Of a stretch of DNA of 16,783 bases, positions 6,851 to 13,910 are shown piece by piece; the first letter of the stretch is position 1; every line of letters begins with the position of its first letter. Below the pieces are notes generated by a model. It was not told the origin of the DNA. It ran no database searches and saw only the letters and a list, made by a program, of their open reading frames with translations. The translations under genes were made by a program, and so were the position numbers. The DNA lies in contig JAGVMW010000040.1 in the NCBI GenBank assembly GCA_020053615.1, positions 1 to 16,783 of the forward strand, given 5' to 3'. Source of the stretch: an archaeon (lineage in GTDB: Archaea > Nanobdellota > Nanobdellia > Woesearchaeales > GW2011-AR9).

Positions 6851-6933
6851 GTTTTGTCCTCCCAATCGATAATAGAGGATAGATTTTTATTTTAAGTATA
6901 TAAATGTGCCTACTCCTAAAAATAATTTTGGTC

Positions 6934-7665
6934 CTACTTCTTAGCTAATCTCCACATCAATTCAAATTGTTTACGGTAAGATTCAGCGACAATATGGTCT
7001 TCTATCAAAAACCCATAAGGGTGCTGTGCAAACACTATAATCCCCACCTTATCTCCTACAATAACCGTCTCTGTAAGCTGAGCGAACTTCTGAGGCAAGA
7101 ATCGGACTTTAGAAAATGGTCTTTTATTTAATTCTTCTCCAAACTTACGAATGGTTTCATCGAAGATTTGTCTTGCTTGAAGCCGGTTAGCGATTCTCCG
7201 GGTATGTAAGTTTTTCCACCAAGATTCCCCCATAATTTCATAAGTTACTTTTTTACCCCCGCCAAAAGTATTGTACTCTTTGGCAGGAGTGGAAATAAGA
7301 CTAGTGTAAATTTCTTTTATTCCCCTAAAGCTTTTATAGATTACTGCATTCTCTTTTTTTCCAGCAAAATTTTGCTTTTGCTTTAACTCTGGAAGAATTT
7401 GCTCAAACCGAACTTTCTTTTCTTCGATAAATTGAAGTAAATTTTCGGGGTTAGTAGCTTGGTAAATCTTTCTCCGCCCTTCCAACACAAAGTTAATTAA
7501 TCCTTTTTCAATAAGCGAATTTAAAGCTCGGTGAGTAACTGAATTCTGCAGACGCGACTTCTCGATTATCTTCCCAGCAGAGGATGAACCTAATTCCAAT
7601 AGGGTAACATATACTTTAATCTCTGCAGCGGTTAAGCCTAAATCTTCAAGGATGGAAACGTCCAT
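6934..7665 (-). CDS. TrmB-family transcriptional regulator
   Basis: 243 residues. The N-terminal winged helix (residues 1-70: LEDLGLTAAEIKVYVTLLELG, then a recognition region HRALNSLIEKGLINFVLEGRRKIYQAT) is the classic TrmB/MarR-like start. A coiled linker (IEEKKVRFEQILPELKQKQ) follows, then a C-terminal alpha/beta region (ENAVIYKSFRGIKEIYTSLI...) of PLD-like/effector type. TrmB proteins bind sugars or other ligands and control transport or metabolic genes; the target here is unknown. A minus-strand TATA-like box (gcttaaataaacgg, about 7683-7696) fits a leaderless start at 7665. Confidence 0.88.
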   Translation of the reverse strand: MDVSILEDLGLTAAEIKVYVTLLELGSSSAGKIIEKSRLQNSVTHRALNSLIEKGLINFVLEGRRKIYQATNPENLLQFIEEKKVRFEQILPELKQKQNFAGKKENAVIYKSFRGIKEIYTSLISTPAKEYNTFGGGKKVTYEIMGESWWKNLHTRRIANRLQARQIFDETIRKFGEELNKRPFSKVRFLPQKFAQLTETVIVGDKVGIIVFAQHPYGFLIEDHIVAESYRKQFELMWRLAKK

Positions 7666-7730
7666 CTCCGACCAAAGAATAACCGTTTATTTAAGCTTTT
7701 CTATTGTACTCCCAAATAGGAGGATAAATG

Positions 7731-7740
7731 TTAATATAAA
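7731..7740 (+). promoter_or_regulatory. TATA-like box of the 7795 gene
   Basis: ttaatataaa predicts a start near 7762, leaving a leader of about 33 bases. The leader holds the strong GGGAGGG site at 7779-7785, which decides the start codon at 7795. Confidence 0.5.
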
Positions 7741-7794
7741 TCTTAGTAACCACTAATTAATCGAGATTTAACCAAAATGGGAGGGAAAATAAAT

Positions 7795-8121
7795 ATGAAC
7801 GATTTAATCCAATTTAAACCAGAAGAATTAGAGAGAATAACGGGGATAACCACTTTAGGCACTATCAAAATAAGAGCTTTGCAGTATATCACTAGTAACG
7901 TAGATGAATTGATGGAAGCAACCAAACATCACGATAGAAGAGTAGAAGAGAATATTCTTAGAGAAACAAAATACAAAGAACAATTTCGTGGAATTGATGC
8001 TTACTGTTTAGGTGAAGCAAATGAGGAATGGGTGCCGGGAGCATCATTTGCTGTTTCAGAATACGAAGTGACCTGTTACAGGATAGAAGATGGTGCGTAT
8101 AGCAAAATCTCTTCAATATGA
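7795..8121 (+). CDS. Unknown protein, 108 residues
   Basis: Begins MNDLIQFKPEELERITGITT. The segment RITGITTLGTIKIRALQYI could form a helix-hairpin-helix or short helical domain; the rest (DAYCLGEANEEWVPGASFAVSEYEV) looks like small beta structure. No named family is recognised. An in-frame ATG at 7777 exists, but it overlaps the GGGAGGG ribosome binding site (7779-7785), which is nine bases before ATG 7795, so 7795 is preferred. The gene ends ten bases before the duplicated abce1 tail. Confidence 0.7.
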   Translation: MNDLIQFKPEELERITGITTLGTIKIRALQYITSNVDELMEATKHHDRRVEENILRETKYKEQFRGIDAYCLGEANEEWVPGASFAVSEYEVTCYRIEDGAYSKISSI

Positions 8122-8130
8122 GAATTTCTT

Positions 8131-8172
8131 AACTATAATACCATTTACTCTCCTGACGCTGCTCTCTGTCTT
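8131..8172 (-). repeat. Outer copy of the abce1 3' end (42 bp)
   Basis: This 42-bp stretch matches 9407-9448 at 41 of 42 positions. On the minus strand it still encodes DREQRQESKWYYS and then TAA, the tail of ABCE1 with one Asn-to-Ser change. Its first base is the last base of the ATPase stop codon, so the ATPase gene abuts the repeat exactly. Confidence 0.9.
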
Positions 8173-9332
8173 CAATTTTGTTGCTGAAGCCATTGCTTAA
8201 AAACCGGATCTTGAAACTGAAACTTACCTTTGTCAACTTTGTCTAAAACGCCTTTTTCTTCGAGATAAAGCAAAAATCGATTTACAGTAGTGGAAGATTC
8301 ATTTATCTGCATAGCAATTTCAGAAGTTGAGATTAAATCAAATTTTGCCATCGCATCTAATATTTTCCTCTCTTTTGAGCTTAACTGCGAGAATTGTTCC
8401 TGAAAAAAAATAGCACCTTCTTGAGTAAGAAAAGATTTAATCGCCCGATTTACGATTTCAACATTTATTTTATTCATTCCTTCTAATTGTCTTCCTATCG
8501 CTTGAGCATAAAATGGAATCCCTCGGGTAAAGTTCCACACTTTTTCTATCACTGCTTCAGGCACCTCTTTTTTGAGATTCCAAATGAGTAATTCTTTGAT
8601 ATGCTGCTTTTCCAGCGGCTCAATTTTACGATTGATAAATTGCTTGTAGAATGCTGATCCAGGGTGAAAAGCGGTTATTTCCATTGTTTTTTTAATTGAT
8701 CCAGAAATGCAGAGAAGAGTATGTTTTTGTGTCTCGTGTAAAGTGCGGATGAGTTTAATTGCCCCTTCACCAATCTGATTATTGTCTTTCTTAAGCTCCA
8801 TTAGGGAAGGAAATTCATCTAGCAGAAGAATGCATCTAGTCTTTGTTTCCTGGGCAAAAGCTTCTGCCAAAGAAAAAACGCGCTCAATAATCAGCCCGGC
8901 ATCATCTTTTTCTGATGGATGCATGGTCAAGATGATTTCTATCTCTTCCCGAAGTTTGAGGCTTATAGAAAGACTCTGAAGAAGCTCTTTGAGAAGTGCA
9001 AGTGAAGCTTCAAATAAGTTTTTTGCTTTATGAGTAAAACCAATTTGTCCGCTGTAAGCATCGATAATGGTTATCGTAAGCTTCTTAGCAAATTCTTCAA
9101 CGGTGTTTTCTACTAATGACCATAAAGAAAAATATATCGGTACAATCATTTTATGCTTAGACAATTGTCGGGAAGTTTCTTTCAGGATGGATGTTTTTCC
9201 TACACGACGAACACCATAGAGCGCAAATCCCATGTGGAGTTTCGAGTTAGATAATGTACTTACCATCTCTGAGAGTAATTCTTTCCGGTTGATAAAGTCG
9301 GATCCTTCTGCTGGAATTAGGGTAAATGCCAT
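8172..9332 (-). CDS. Archaeal AAA/STAND-type ATPase with C-terminal winged helix
   Basis: 386 residues of the 'archaeal ATPase' group. INRKELL near residue 14 precedes the Walker A motif GVRRVGKTS (40-48); Walker B is ILLLDEFPSL (168-177), with a later ISGS sensor-like segment. A helical lid follows. The C-terminus (about 318-384: ERKILDAMAKFDLISTSEIA...VNRFLLYLEEKGVLDK) is a winged helix. The group is widely multiplied in archaea; its roles are poorly known and often linked to mobile or defence regions. A minus-strand TATA-like box (atttatatac, near 9350) fits a leaderless start. The gene sits between two copies of the abce1 tail, as if inserted. Confidence 0.9.
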   Translation of the reverse strand: MAFTLIPAEGSDFINRKELLSEMVSTLSNSKLHMGFALYGVRRVGKTSILKETSRQLSKHKMIVPIYFSLWSLVENTVEEFAKKLTITIIDAYSGQIGFTHKAKNLFEASLALLKELLQSLSISLKLREEIEIILTMHPSEKDDAGLIIERVFSLAEAFAQETKTRCILLLDEFPSLMELKKDNNQIGEGAIKLIRTLHETQKHTLLCISGSIKKTMEITAFHPGSAFYKQFINRKIEPLEKQHIKELLIWNLKKEVPEAVIEKVWNFTRGIPFYAQAIGRQLEGMNKINVEIVNRAIKSFLTQEGAIFFQEQFSQLSSKERKILDAMAKFDLISTSEIAMQINESSTTVNRFLLYLEEKGVLDKVDKGKFQFQDPVFKQWLQQQN

Positions 9333-9404
9333 TTTTATACTTTTTTGTAGTATATAAATAAGTATTATATAAATCTTTCTGTTTTATTCTTACTTTCACA
9401 TTAT

Positions 9405-11171
9405 TCAACTATAATACCATTTATTCTCCTGACGCTGCTCTCTGTCTTTAACCGAACCAGGTTTATTAATCCTGGGCCGTTTTGAATTTAAATCCCGACG
9501 AAGAGTAATTCCTACTTCCTGCAAAAACATATTCATTCCGGTTTCCATCGCAAACGGTCCTTTGAGCAGACCATGTTTAGCCGGAACTCCACTAAACACC
9601 ATCAGCCTATCCGACAAATAATCTAAAAACATCAAATCATGATCTACCACCAAAATAGTAATCCCTCTCTCTTCTGCCAAAGCGCTGATAACTTTAGAAA
9701 TTAACAATCTCTGCTCCACATCAAGATAAGCTGAAGGCTCATCCAGCAAAAACAGCTCCGCATCCTGCGATAAACATTTTACGATAGATACTCGCTGTAA
9801 TTCTCCTCCAGATAATTCGCACAATTTCTTGGTGAATAATTTTTCCACTTCTAACGGCTTGATTAATGGAATGCTGAATTTATTTATAGCGTCCTGTAAA
9901 AATACCATCACCATCATTTCGGAACTGGTTTCCAGATACTGTGGCTTGTATGACACTTTAACCTTTGGCTCAATTCCGCCGGAATCAGGCTCTAACACCC
10001 CAGCTAACATTTTCACAAACGAAGTTTTTCCGATGCCGTTCTCTCCTAATATTCCTACAATCTCTCCTCGATTCAGAGAACTTTCGGCTGCTTCTAGTTT
10101 AAAATTTCCCAACGTCTTTTTCAATGCAGTCCAAGAAATTAACGGTCTAGAAACTCCACTGGCAGATTTAGCAGATTTGTCAAACTTAATTGCATGATCT
10201 CGGAAACGAGTATTTTCTTCTCGAAGATATCCGTCTAAGAACGAGTTGATTCCTTCTCGGGTAGATTTTAACCCTGAAACTACTCCATATGCACCTTCTT
10301 GTCCGTACATGATATTAACCAAGTCAGTCATGTAATCCAGAATAATTAAATCATGCTCGATAGCCATTACAGAAGTATGCTCATTAGCTAAGGAACGAAT
10401 AAATTGCGACATCTTGATTCTTTGCTTTATGTCTAAATAAGAAGTTGGTTCATCAAACAGAAACAGATTGGCTCTTTTTAACACTGTAGCTGCGATAGCA
10501 ACTCGTTGTAATTCTCCTCCCGAAACCTGAGCTACGGAAGTATCCATAAAATGCGTCAATCCTAATTGCTGGACAATCTCTAATAATCTATTCTCTTTAT
10601 CCACCTTTTGTAATAATTCTTTTACCGTTCCGGAGAATTGCTTTGGGATTAAATCTACCTGCTGTGGCTTGTAAGATAGAATTATTTCATCTTTATGCAG
10701 CTTTTCTAGAAATCCCTGCATTTCGGTGCCTTTGAAATGGCTGATAATCTCCTTAAAGTCAGATGGTTTTTTCCAATCACCCAAATTGGGCTGGATTTGT
10801 TTAGCCAGAACTTTCAATGCAGTAGATTTTCCAATACCATTTTTTCCTAGAATTCCGGTTACTTGTCCAAATAAAGGAGTTGGCAGGGAAAATAATTCAA
10901 ACATATTTTCGCCGTAGCGATGGATAGGAAGCTGGTTTAGAGCTTCGGGTAAGTTAATGATTTCAATGGCGTTGAAAGGGCATCGGTTAGCACAAATTCC
11001 ACACGAAACACACACGGTTTCATCAATCCTTGCTTTCTGTCCCATGTCTTCCCCTGCAAAGATGCAATTAGCCCCAGTTCTGTTGACTGGACATAACTTG
11101 GCACACAAATAATTACCGCACTCCATGGGGTGGCATTTATTTCTATCTACTACTGCAATTCTTTTTTTCAT
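9405..11171 (-). CDS. abce1: ABCE1 / RNase L inhibitor homologue, ribosome recycling ATPase
   Basis: ABCE1 splits ribosomes after termination and is essential where tested. 588 residues, full length. The N-terminal Fe-S domain has cysteines at 13, 18, 23, 27 and at 54, 57, 60, 64 (…CVSCGICANRCP). NBD1 has Walker A GILGKNGIGKST (~106), signature VSGGELQRVAIAA, Walker B FLFDEPTSYLD and H-loop AIEHD. NBD2 has GILGENGIGKTS, LSGGELQRVSIVK, FLLDEPSAYLD and VVDHD. The tail GSVKDREQRQENKWYYS is usual for archaeal RLI. ATG 11171 is chosen over GTG 11180 because it matches the diverged copy upstream and overlaps the endonuclease stop as ATGA. No own promoter or clear ribosome binding site is visible, so expression probably depends on read-through and coupling. 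Confidence 0.96.
   Translation of the reverse strand: MKKRIAVVDRNKCHPMECGNYLCAKLCPVNRTGANCIFAGEDMGQKARIDETVCVSCGICANRCPFNAIEIINLPEALNQLPIHRYGENMFELFSLPTPLFGQVTGILGKNGIGKSTALKVLAKQIQPNLGDWKKPSDFKEIISHFKGTEMQGFLEKLHKDEIILSYKPQQVDLIPKQFSGTVKELLQKVDKENRLLEIVQQLGLTHFMDTSVAQVSGGELQRVAIAATVLKRANLFLFDEPTSYLDIKQRIKMSQFIRSLANEHTSVMAIEHDLIILDYMTDLVNIMYGQEGAYGVVSGLKSTREGINSFLDGYLREENTRFRDHAIKFDKSAKSASGVSRPLISWTALKKTLGNFKLEAAESSLNRGEIVGILGENGIGKTSFVKMLAGVLEPDSGGIEPKVKVSYKPQYLETSSEMMVMVFLQDAINKFSIPLIKPLEVEKLFTKKLCELSGGELQRVSIVKCLSQDAELFLLDEPSAYLDVEQRLLISKVISALAEERGITILVVDHDLMFLDYLSDRLMVFSGVPAKHGLLKGPFAMETGMNMFLQEVGITLRRDLNSKRPRINKPGSVKDREQRQENKWYYS
9407..9448 (-). repeat. Inner copy of the abce1 3' end (42 bp)
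   Basis: This is the real abce1 tail (DREQRQENKWYYS, stop TGA). It matches 8131-8172 in 41 of 42 positions in direct orientation, and the two copies bracket the ATPase gene. The repeating unit is 1276 bp. Confidence 0.9.
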
Positions 11172-12535
11172 TTTTTCCACACATCATTCCAACTATCTAA
11201 TAGTTGAAGTTCATCTTCTTCTGTTATTGGTCCCCATGCTCGTCCATATATAAAAAACCTACGCAAATAATCATATGCCTCTTTAGATTTGAAGTAGTAA
11301 AAGCCTTTAGAGTTAAATGAAAAACTGCGACCAAACAATTTCATCATAATTTGATTAACAGTATTATAATCTATTCTTTTTCGTTTTAGTTCTTTACTAT
11401 TAATGCGGACACGATACCCTTTATCAATTCTCAATACTTTATAAACATTTAGAAGTTCTAGTGGAACTTTTCTGACAGATTTAACCGTAATTTCATGAAC
11501 AAATGGTGCTACTTTAAGTTTTTCTATGAATTCTATTTGTTTTCTAGGGTGCGCAAATCCAACACAACAAAATTTCTTAGTATCGGCTGCAGTAATAACT
11601 ATGCTTCTGCTTGCTTGTACGGGATTTATTCCTTTACTAAATAAATAGGCTTTACACTCGCGAAACATATTCTGATCTGAAGACGAGAAGGAAACCGAAC
11701 CAATTGCACTACCGTCTGTATCAAAGCAACCTCTCCAAAAATATTTTTCTAAGTCTGACTTAACCCCTTCTAAGATTAAAGGCACCGAAAGGCGATGGTT
11801 TTTCTTCTTGCCAAAGGGCAAACCAAAGAAGAAGTTTAAGAAGCGGCAAAATAACTTATTGTTTGCTTTAATAATATATTTGTTCTTTGCTAAAAGTACT
11901 GTCGGAACTACCCCATAAATTTTAAGGATAGAGCTAAGACTCTGGACAAACTCCTCGGACAATGAAAGTCTTGCTTTATCAGAACTTCCATCGACAATAC
12001 ACCAACGTTTGCCAAAATGATCTATGTGCCCATCTCCAATAGAGCACCCAACCAAATATATCAACTTCTTGTCAAGTAATTCCTCTAACGTAAGCGGGGG
12101 GTAAAATCGGGATTTATGCAGAAAATCAGTGAAATACTGAGTTCCGCTTATCCACCGGGAAAGCTCTCTCTCGTTTCGACTCAACACGCGAAGTAAAATT
12201 AAAGGAAATACCCCATTACCAAACCACTTTGAGATTGCCGCATTGCAGTTACTTCTTTGAGTAGTATATGATTCTATAAGTTTTTTAACTCCTTCAACTT
12301 CAAGTGCCCTTTTCCTCAATTGCTTAGCAATTTCTTTATTCACTTTGAGGTATACGGTCTTTTGAAGGGGCTGAGTTATCTTTTCTTTGTGTTCAAAGTC
12401 GCTTTTCTTAACAAATGCGGAGAATAAATTTAACGTTTTACTCTCATTCAAGAATATAAGACTGCCACGATTCTGCTTAATTAAATCGTTAGTGTTCTCC
12501 TCAACCAGCAATGGATCATTCAGATAATTCAACAT
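11168..12535 (-). CDS. Free-standing LAGLIDADG homing-endonuclease-like protein
   Basis: 455 residues. The two LAGLIDADG helices are LIYLVGCSIGDGH (158-170) and YFWRGCFDTDGS (265-276), ending in the expected acidic residues (D168, D274), so one chain can form both half-sites. An N-terminal region of about 150 residues and a long C-terminal basic region (GYRVRINSKELKRKRIDYN) may help bind DNA. There are no intein splicing residues, and the gene has its own ATG and stop, so it is not an intein. It has a leaderless-type TATA box (about 12556-12570). Its start overlaps the stop of the ABCE1 N-terminal fragment (TAATG), and its stop overlaps the abce1 start (ATGA). Confidence 0.88.
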   Translation of the reverse strand: MLNYLNDPLLVEENTNDLIKQNRGSLIFLNESKTLNLFSAFVKKSDFEHKEKITQPLQKTVYLKVNKEIAKQLRKRALEVEGVKKLIESYTTQRSNCNAAISKWFGNGVFPLILLRVLSRNERELSRWISGTQYFTDFLHKSRFYPPLTLEELLDKKLIYLVGCSIGDGHIDHFGKRWCIVDGSSDKARLSLSEEFVQSLSSILKIYGVVPTVLLAKNKYIIKANNKLFCRFLNFFFGLPFGKKKNHRLSVPLILEGVKSDLEKYFWRGCFDTDGSAIGSVSFSSSDQNMFRECKAYLFSKGINPVQASRSIVITAADTKKFCCVGFAHPRKQIEFIEKLKVAPFVHEITVKSVRKVPLELLNVYKVLRIDKGYRVRINSKELKRKRIDYNTVNQIMMKLFGRSFSFNSKGFYYFKSKEAYDYLRRFFIYGRAWGPITEEDELQLLDSWNDVWKK

Positions 12536-12669
12536 TAATTAGGATAAACGGGCAGAATATTTAAATTTTTCCCACAACCAGTGCAGGGGCACAATTTAGC
12601 ACAAAGATAATCTCCACAGTCTTGCGGATGGCATTTCTGCCGTTCAATTATAGCGATGCGCTTGGGCAT
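12535..12669 (-). pseudogene. Diverged N-terminal fragment of ABCE1 (44 codons)
   Basis: Encodes MPKRIAIIERQKCHPQDC... through GDYLCAKLCP, clearly homologous to the first ~28 residues of the intact ABCE1 downstream, with the first four Fe-S cysteines kept. After LCP it reads CTGCGKNLNILPVYPN and stops; the TG may be a remnant of the NRTG motif. The codons differ strongly from the intact copy even where the residues agree, so it is not a recent local duplication. A TATA-like box at 12691-12700 (minus strand) places transcription right at this ATG, so this is probably the original abce1 promoter and start. ATG at 12675 would add two residues. As a peptide it has CX4CX4CX3CXCX2C. Confidence 0.85.
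12556..12570 (-). promoter_or_regulatory. TATA-like box of the endonuclease gene
   Basis: On the minus strand aaaaatttaaatatt is centred about 27 bp before the endonuclease ATG at 12535. It lies inside the ABCE1 fragment, just after the point where ABCE1 homology ends, and so may have come in with the element. Confidence 0.5.
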
Positions 12670-12690
12670 GGACATAGAAATAATTGATGG

Positions 12691-12700
12691 ATTTATATTG
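12691..12700 (-). promoter_or_regulatory. TATA-like box of the abce1 locus
   Basis: On the minus strand caatataaat is centred about 26 bp before ATG 12669, giving a leaderless transcript. It would drive the fragment, the endonuclease gene and intact abce1 as one unit. Confidence 0.5.
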
Positions 12701-12771
12701 GTTGTGGTGAGTTATATAGTCTTTATCATAACATTAATTATAAAGGACTATTAAATACTTAAAGATTAAAT

Positions 12772-12900
12772 GTATTTGTTTAGCATCATAAAGTCAAAAT
12801 TCATTCGATAACGTCAACAATAGTGACAGAGGGAAGGCTCCTACGGAGATGCCGCTTTGCGATTATCACATCCAGAATTTTGAAGATGCTAAACAAATAC
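12772..12900. mobile_element. MITE-like element, 129 bp, related to the IS at the right edge
   Basis: Left end gtatttgtttagcatc (12772-12787) and right end gatgctaaacaaatac (12885-12900) are exact inverted copies; the match continues inward as an imperfect repeat (tcaaaattc/gaattttga). The left end continues cataaagtcaaaattc, nearly the same as the IS end at 16211-16241. It has no ORF, and its centre holds a GC-richer stretch with a small CTCC/GGAG hairpin. It lies directly before the ribosome binding site of the 12927 gene. A possible GATTA target duplication (12764-12768 and 12901-12905) fits only if the left end is taken three bases longer. Confidence 0.85.
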
Positions 12901-12926
12901 GATTAGAGCAATAAAGAGGTGAAATA

Positions 12927-13241
12927 ATGGGAGAATCTTACAAACTTAAATTAGAGGTTACCGAGCTTCATGCCGGAGCAATTCGAGAGGGCTTAGAAAA
13001 AGTTATCGAGCATAAAGGAGATACAACTGTTCCCAATCCACGTATTACTAAAGACGATTTTGGGATGTATGAGAAATGCCATGTGGCTCTTTATATCCAA
13101 GCTATTACTAATAATCGAGGAGACATTCTGGTAGAAGGAGAAAGCCAGGAAGCAGTAAAATCATTAGTAGGAAAATTAAAAGAAACTTATCAACAGAATA
13201 GGCAAGGGATAACTTCTACTAATGTAGAATATTGCCCGTAA
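12927..13241 (+). CDS. Unknown protein, 104 residues
   Basis: Starts MGESYKLKLEVTELHAGAIR and ends TSTNVEYCP. It appears to be a soluble alpha/beta domain with two amphipathic helices and two Cys; no family is recognised. A GAGGTG site at 12916-12921 precedes the ATG by five bases. TATA-like elements at 12735-12743 and 12750-12758 lie beyond the MITE, so the transcript should carry most or all of the MITE hairpin in its leader. Confidence 0.72.
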   Translation: MGESYKLKLEVTELHAGAIREGLEKVIEHKGDTTVPNPRITKDDFGMYEKCHVALYIQAITNNRGDILVEGESQEAVKSLVGKLKETYQQNRQGITSTNVEYCP

Positions 13242-13261
13242 AGAAAAACAATTTCCTAAAC

Positions 13262-13270
13262 ATTTATAAT
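13262..13270 (+). promoter_or_regulatory. TATA-like box of the zinc-ribbon gene
   Basis: atttataat lies about 27 bp before ATG 13294, with no Shine-Dalgarno site; a leaderless start is predicted. Confidence 0.5.
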
Positions 13271-13293
13271 TATTATTTAATTTTAATCCAAAC

Positions 13294-13458
13294 ATGGCAA
13301 AATGCACCATCTGCAGCAACAAGATTGAAAAATTATTCTTGGATAAGCTAAACGGGACTATCGTGAAGAAACCGAATTCAAACAAGCATTATCCGGTGTG
13401 CTTTGATTGTCAGAAGAAGTTTAAGACTAAAGAAGAATTATTGAAGCAGATTAATTGA
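13294..13458 (+). CDS. Small zinc-ribbon protein, 54 residues
   Basis: Encodes MAKCTICSNKIEKLF...HYPVCFDCQKKFKTKEELLKQIN. Two CxxC pairs (CTIC at 4-7 and CFDC near 36-39) with about 28 residues between them make a zinc ribbon. The basic, helical tail suits binding to RNA, ribosome or a protein partner, but the role is unknown. The stop lies 18 bp before the next gene on the same strand, so the two probably form an operon. Confidence 0.8.
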   Translation: MAKCTICSNKIEKLFLDKLNGTIVKKPNSNKHYPVCFDCQKKFKTKEELLKQIN

Positions 13459-13476
13459 GGTTAATTCTAACTACAA

Positions 13477-13839
13477 ATGTCACTCATCCCTACTGTTGTA
13501 AAAGAATACTTTAGAAAAGCATTTGTAGGTCGTACTTTAGATGAAGTAGTGGAAGAATTGAAACAACGAGGAGCGACTGAAGTGAGCCTGTCTGGGGATG
13601 CGGAAAATGTTTCAGATAGCCCTATTTGTTCCATTTACAATTTTTATGTGCATTATCGGGTCAAAGCTAAAGATGGAGAGTGGATACATTTTAAAGAGCT
13701 TGCTGATTGTACTTACTCCACCAACTGGAGAAAAGACACGAATCGATGTTTAAATAACCGCAGAGAAACTCTTCAGAAAGCATTAGGAACCAAAGAGATT
13801 ACTATCAAGTATGTTCCAGAAAAAGTGAGTTCATATTAG
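13477..13839 (+). CDS. Unknown protein, 120 residues
   Basis: Starts MSLIPTVVKEYFRKAFVGRT; a helical first third is followed by a mostly beta region (ICSIYNFYVHYRVKAKDGEWIHFKELADCTYSTNW). Three Cys are present, and there is no signal peptide or membrane segment. No family is recognised. A GAGGT at 13457-13461 overlaps the stop of the zinc-ribbon gene but is about 15 bases from the ATG, rather far for a ribosome binding site. Co-transcription with the zinc-ribbon gene is likely. Confidence 0.72.
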   Translation: MSLIPTVVKEYFRKAFVGRTLDEVVEELKQRGATEVSLSGDAENVSDSPICSIYNFYVHYRVKAKDGEWIHFKELADCTYSTNWRKDTNRCLNNRRETLQKALGTKEITIKYVPEKVSSY

Positions 13840-13883
13840 GATTATTTTGATTAACAATTATTTAACGATTCTTCACCAATATC

Positions 13884-13894
13884 TTTTTATAAAA
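13884..13894 (+). promoter_or_regulatory. TATA-like box for the leader RNA and tRNA-Thr
   Basis: tttttataaaa predicts transcription from about 13912-13919. No TATA-like box is found 25-30 bp before the tRNA itself, so this is probably the promoter for both. Confidence 0.55.
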
Positions 13895-13910
13895 CCGCTC
13901 TAAAAATAGG

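Noticed and set aside
9829..10917. Plus-strand frames of 63-122 codons within 9829-10197 and 10726-10917
   Set aside because: They lie antisense within abce1 and have no promoter, ribosome binding site or family resemblance.
11168..12535. Intein inside ABCE1
   Set aside because: The endonuclease frame has its own start and stop, lacks splice-junction residues, and is not in frame with both flanks; the downstream gene also has its own complete N-terminus.
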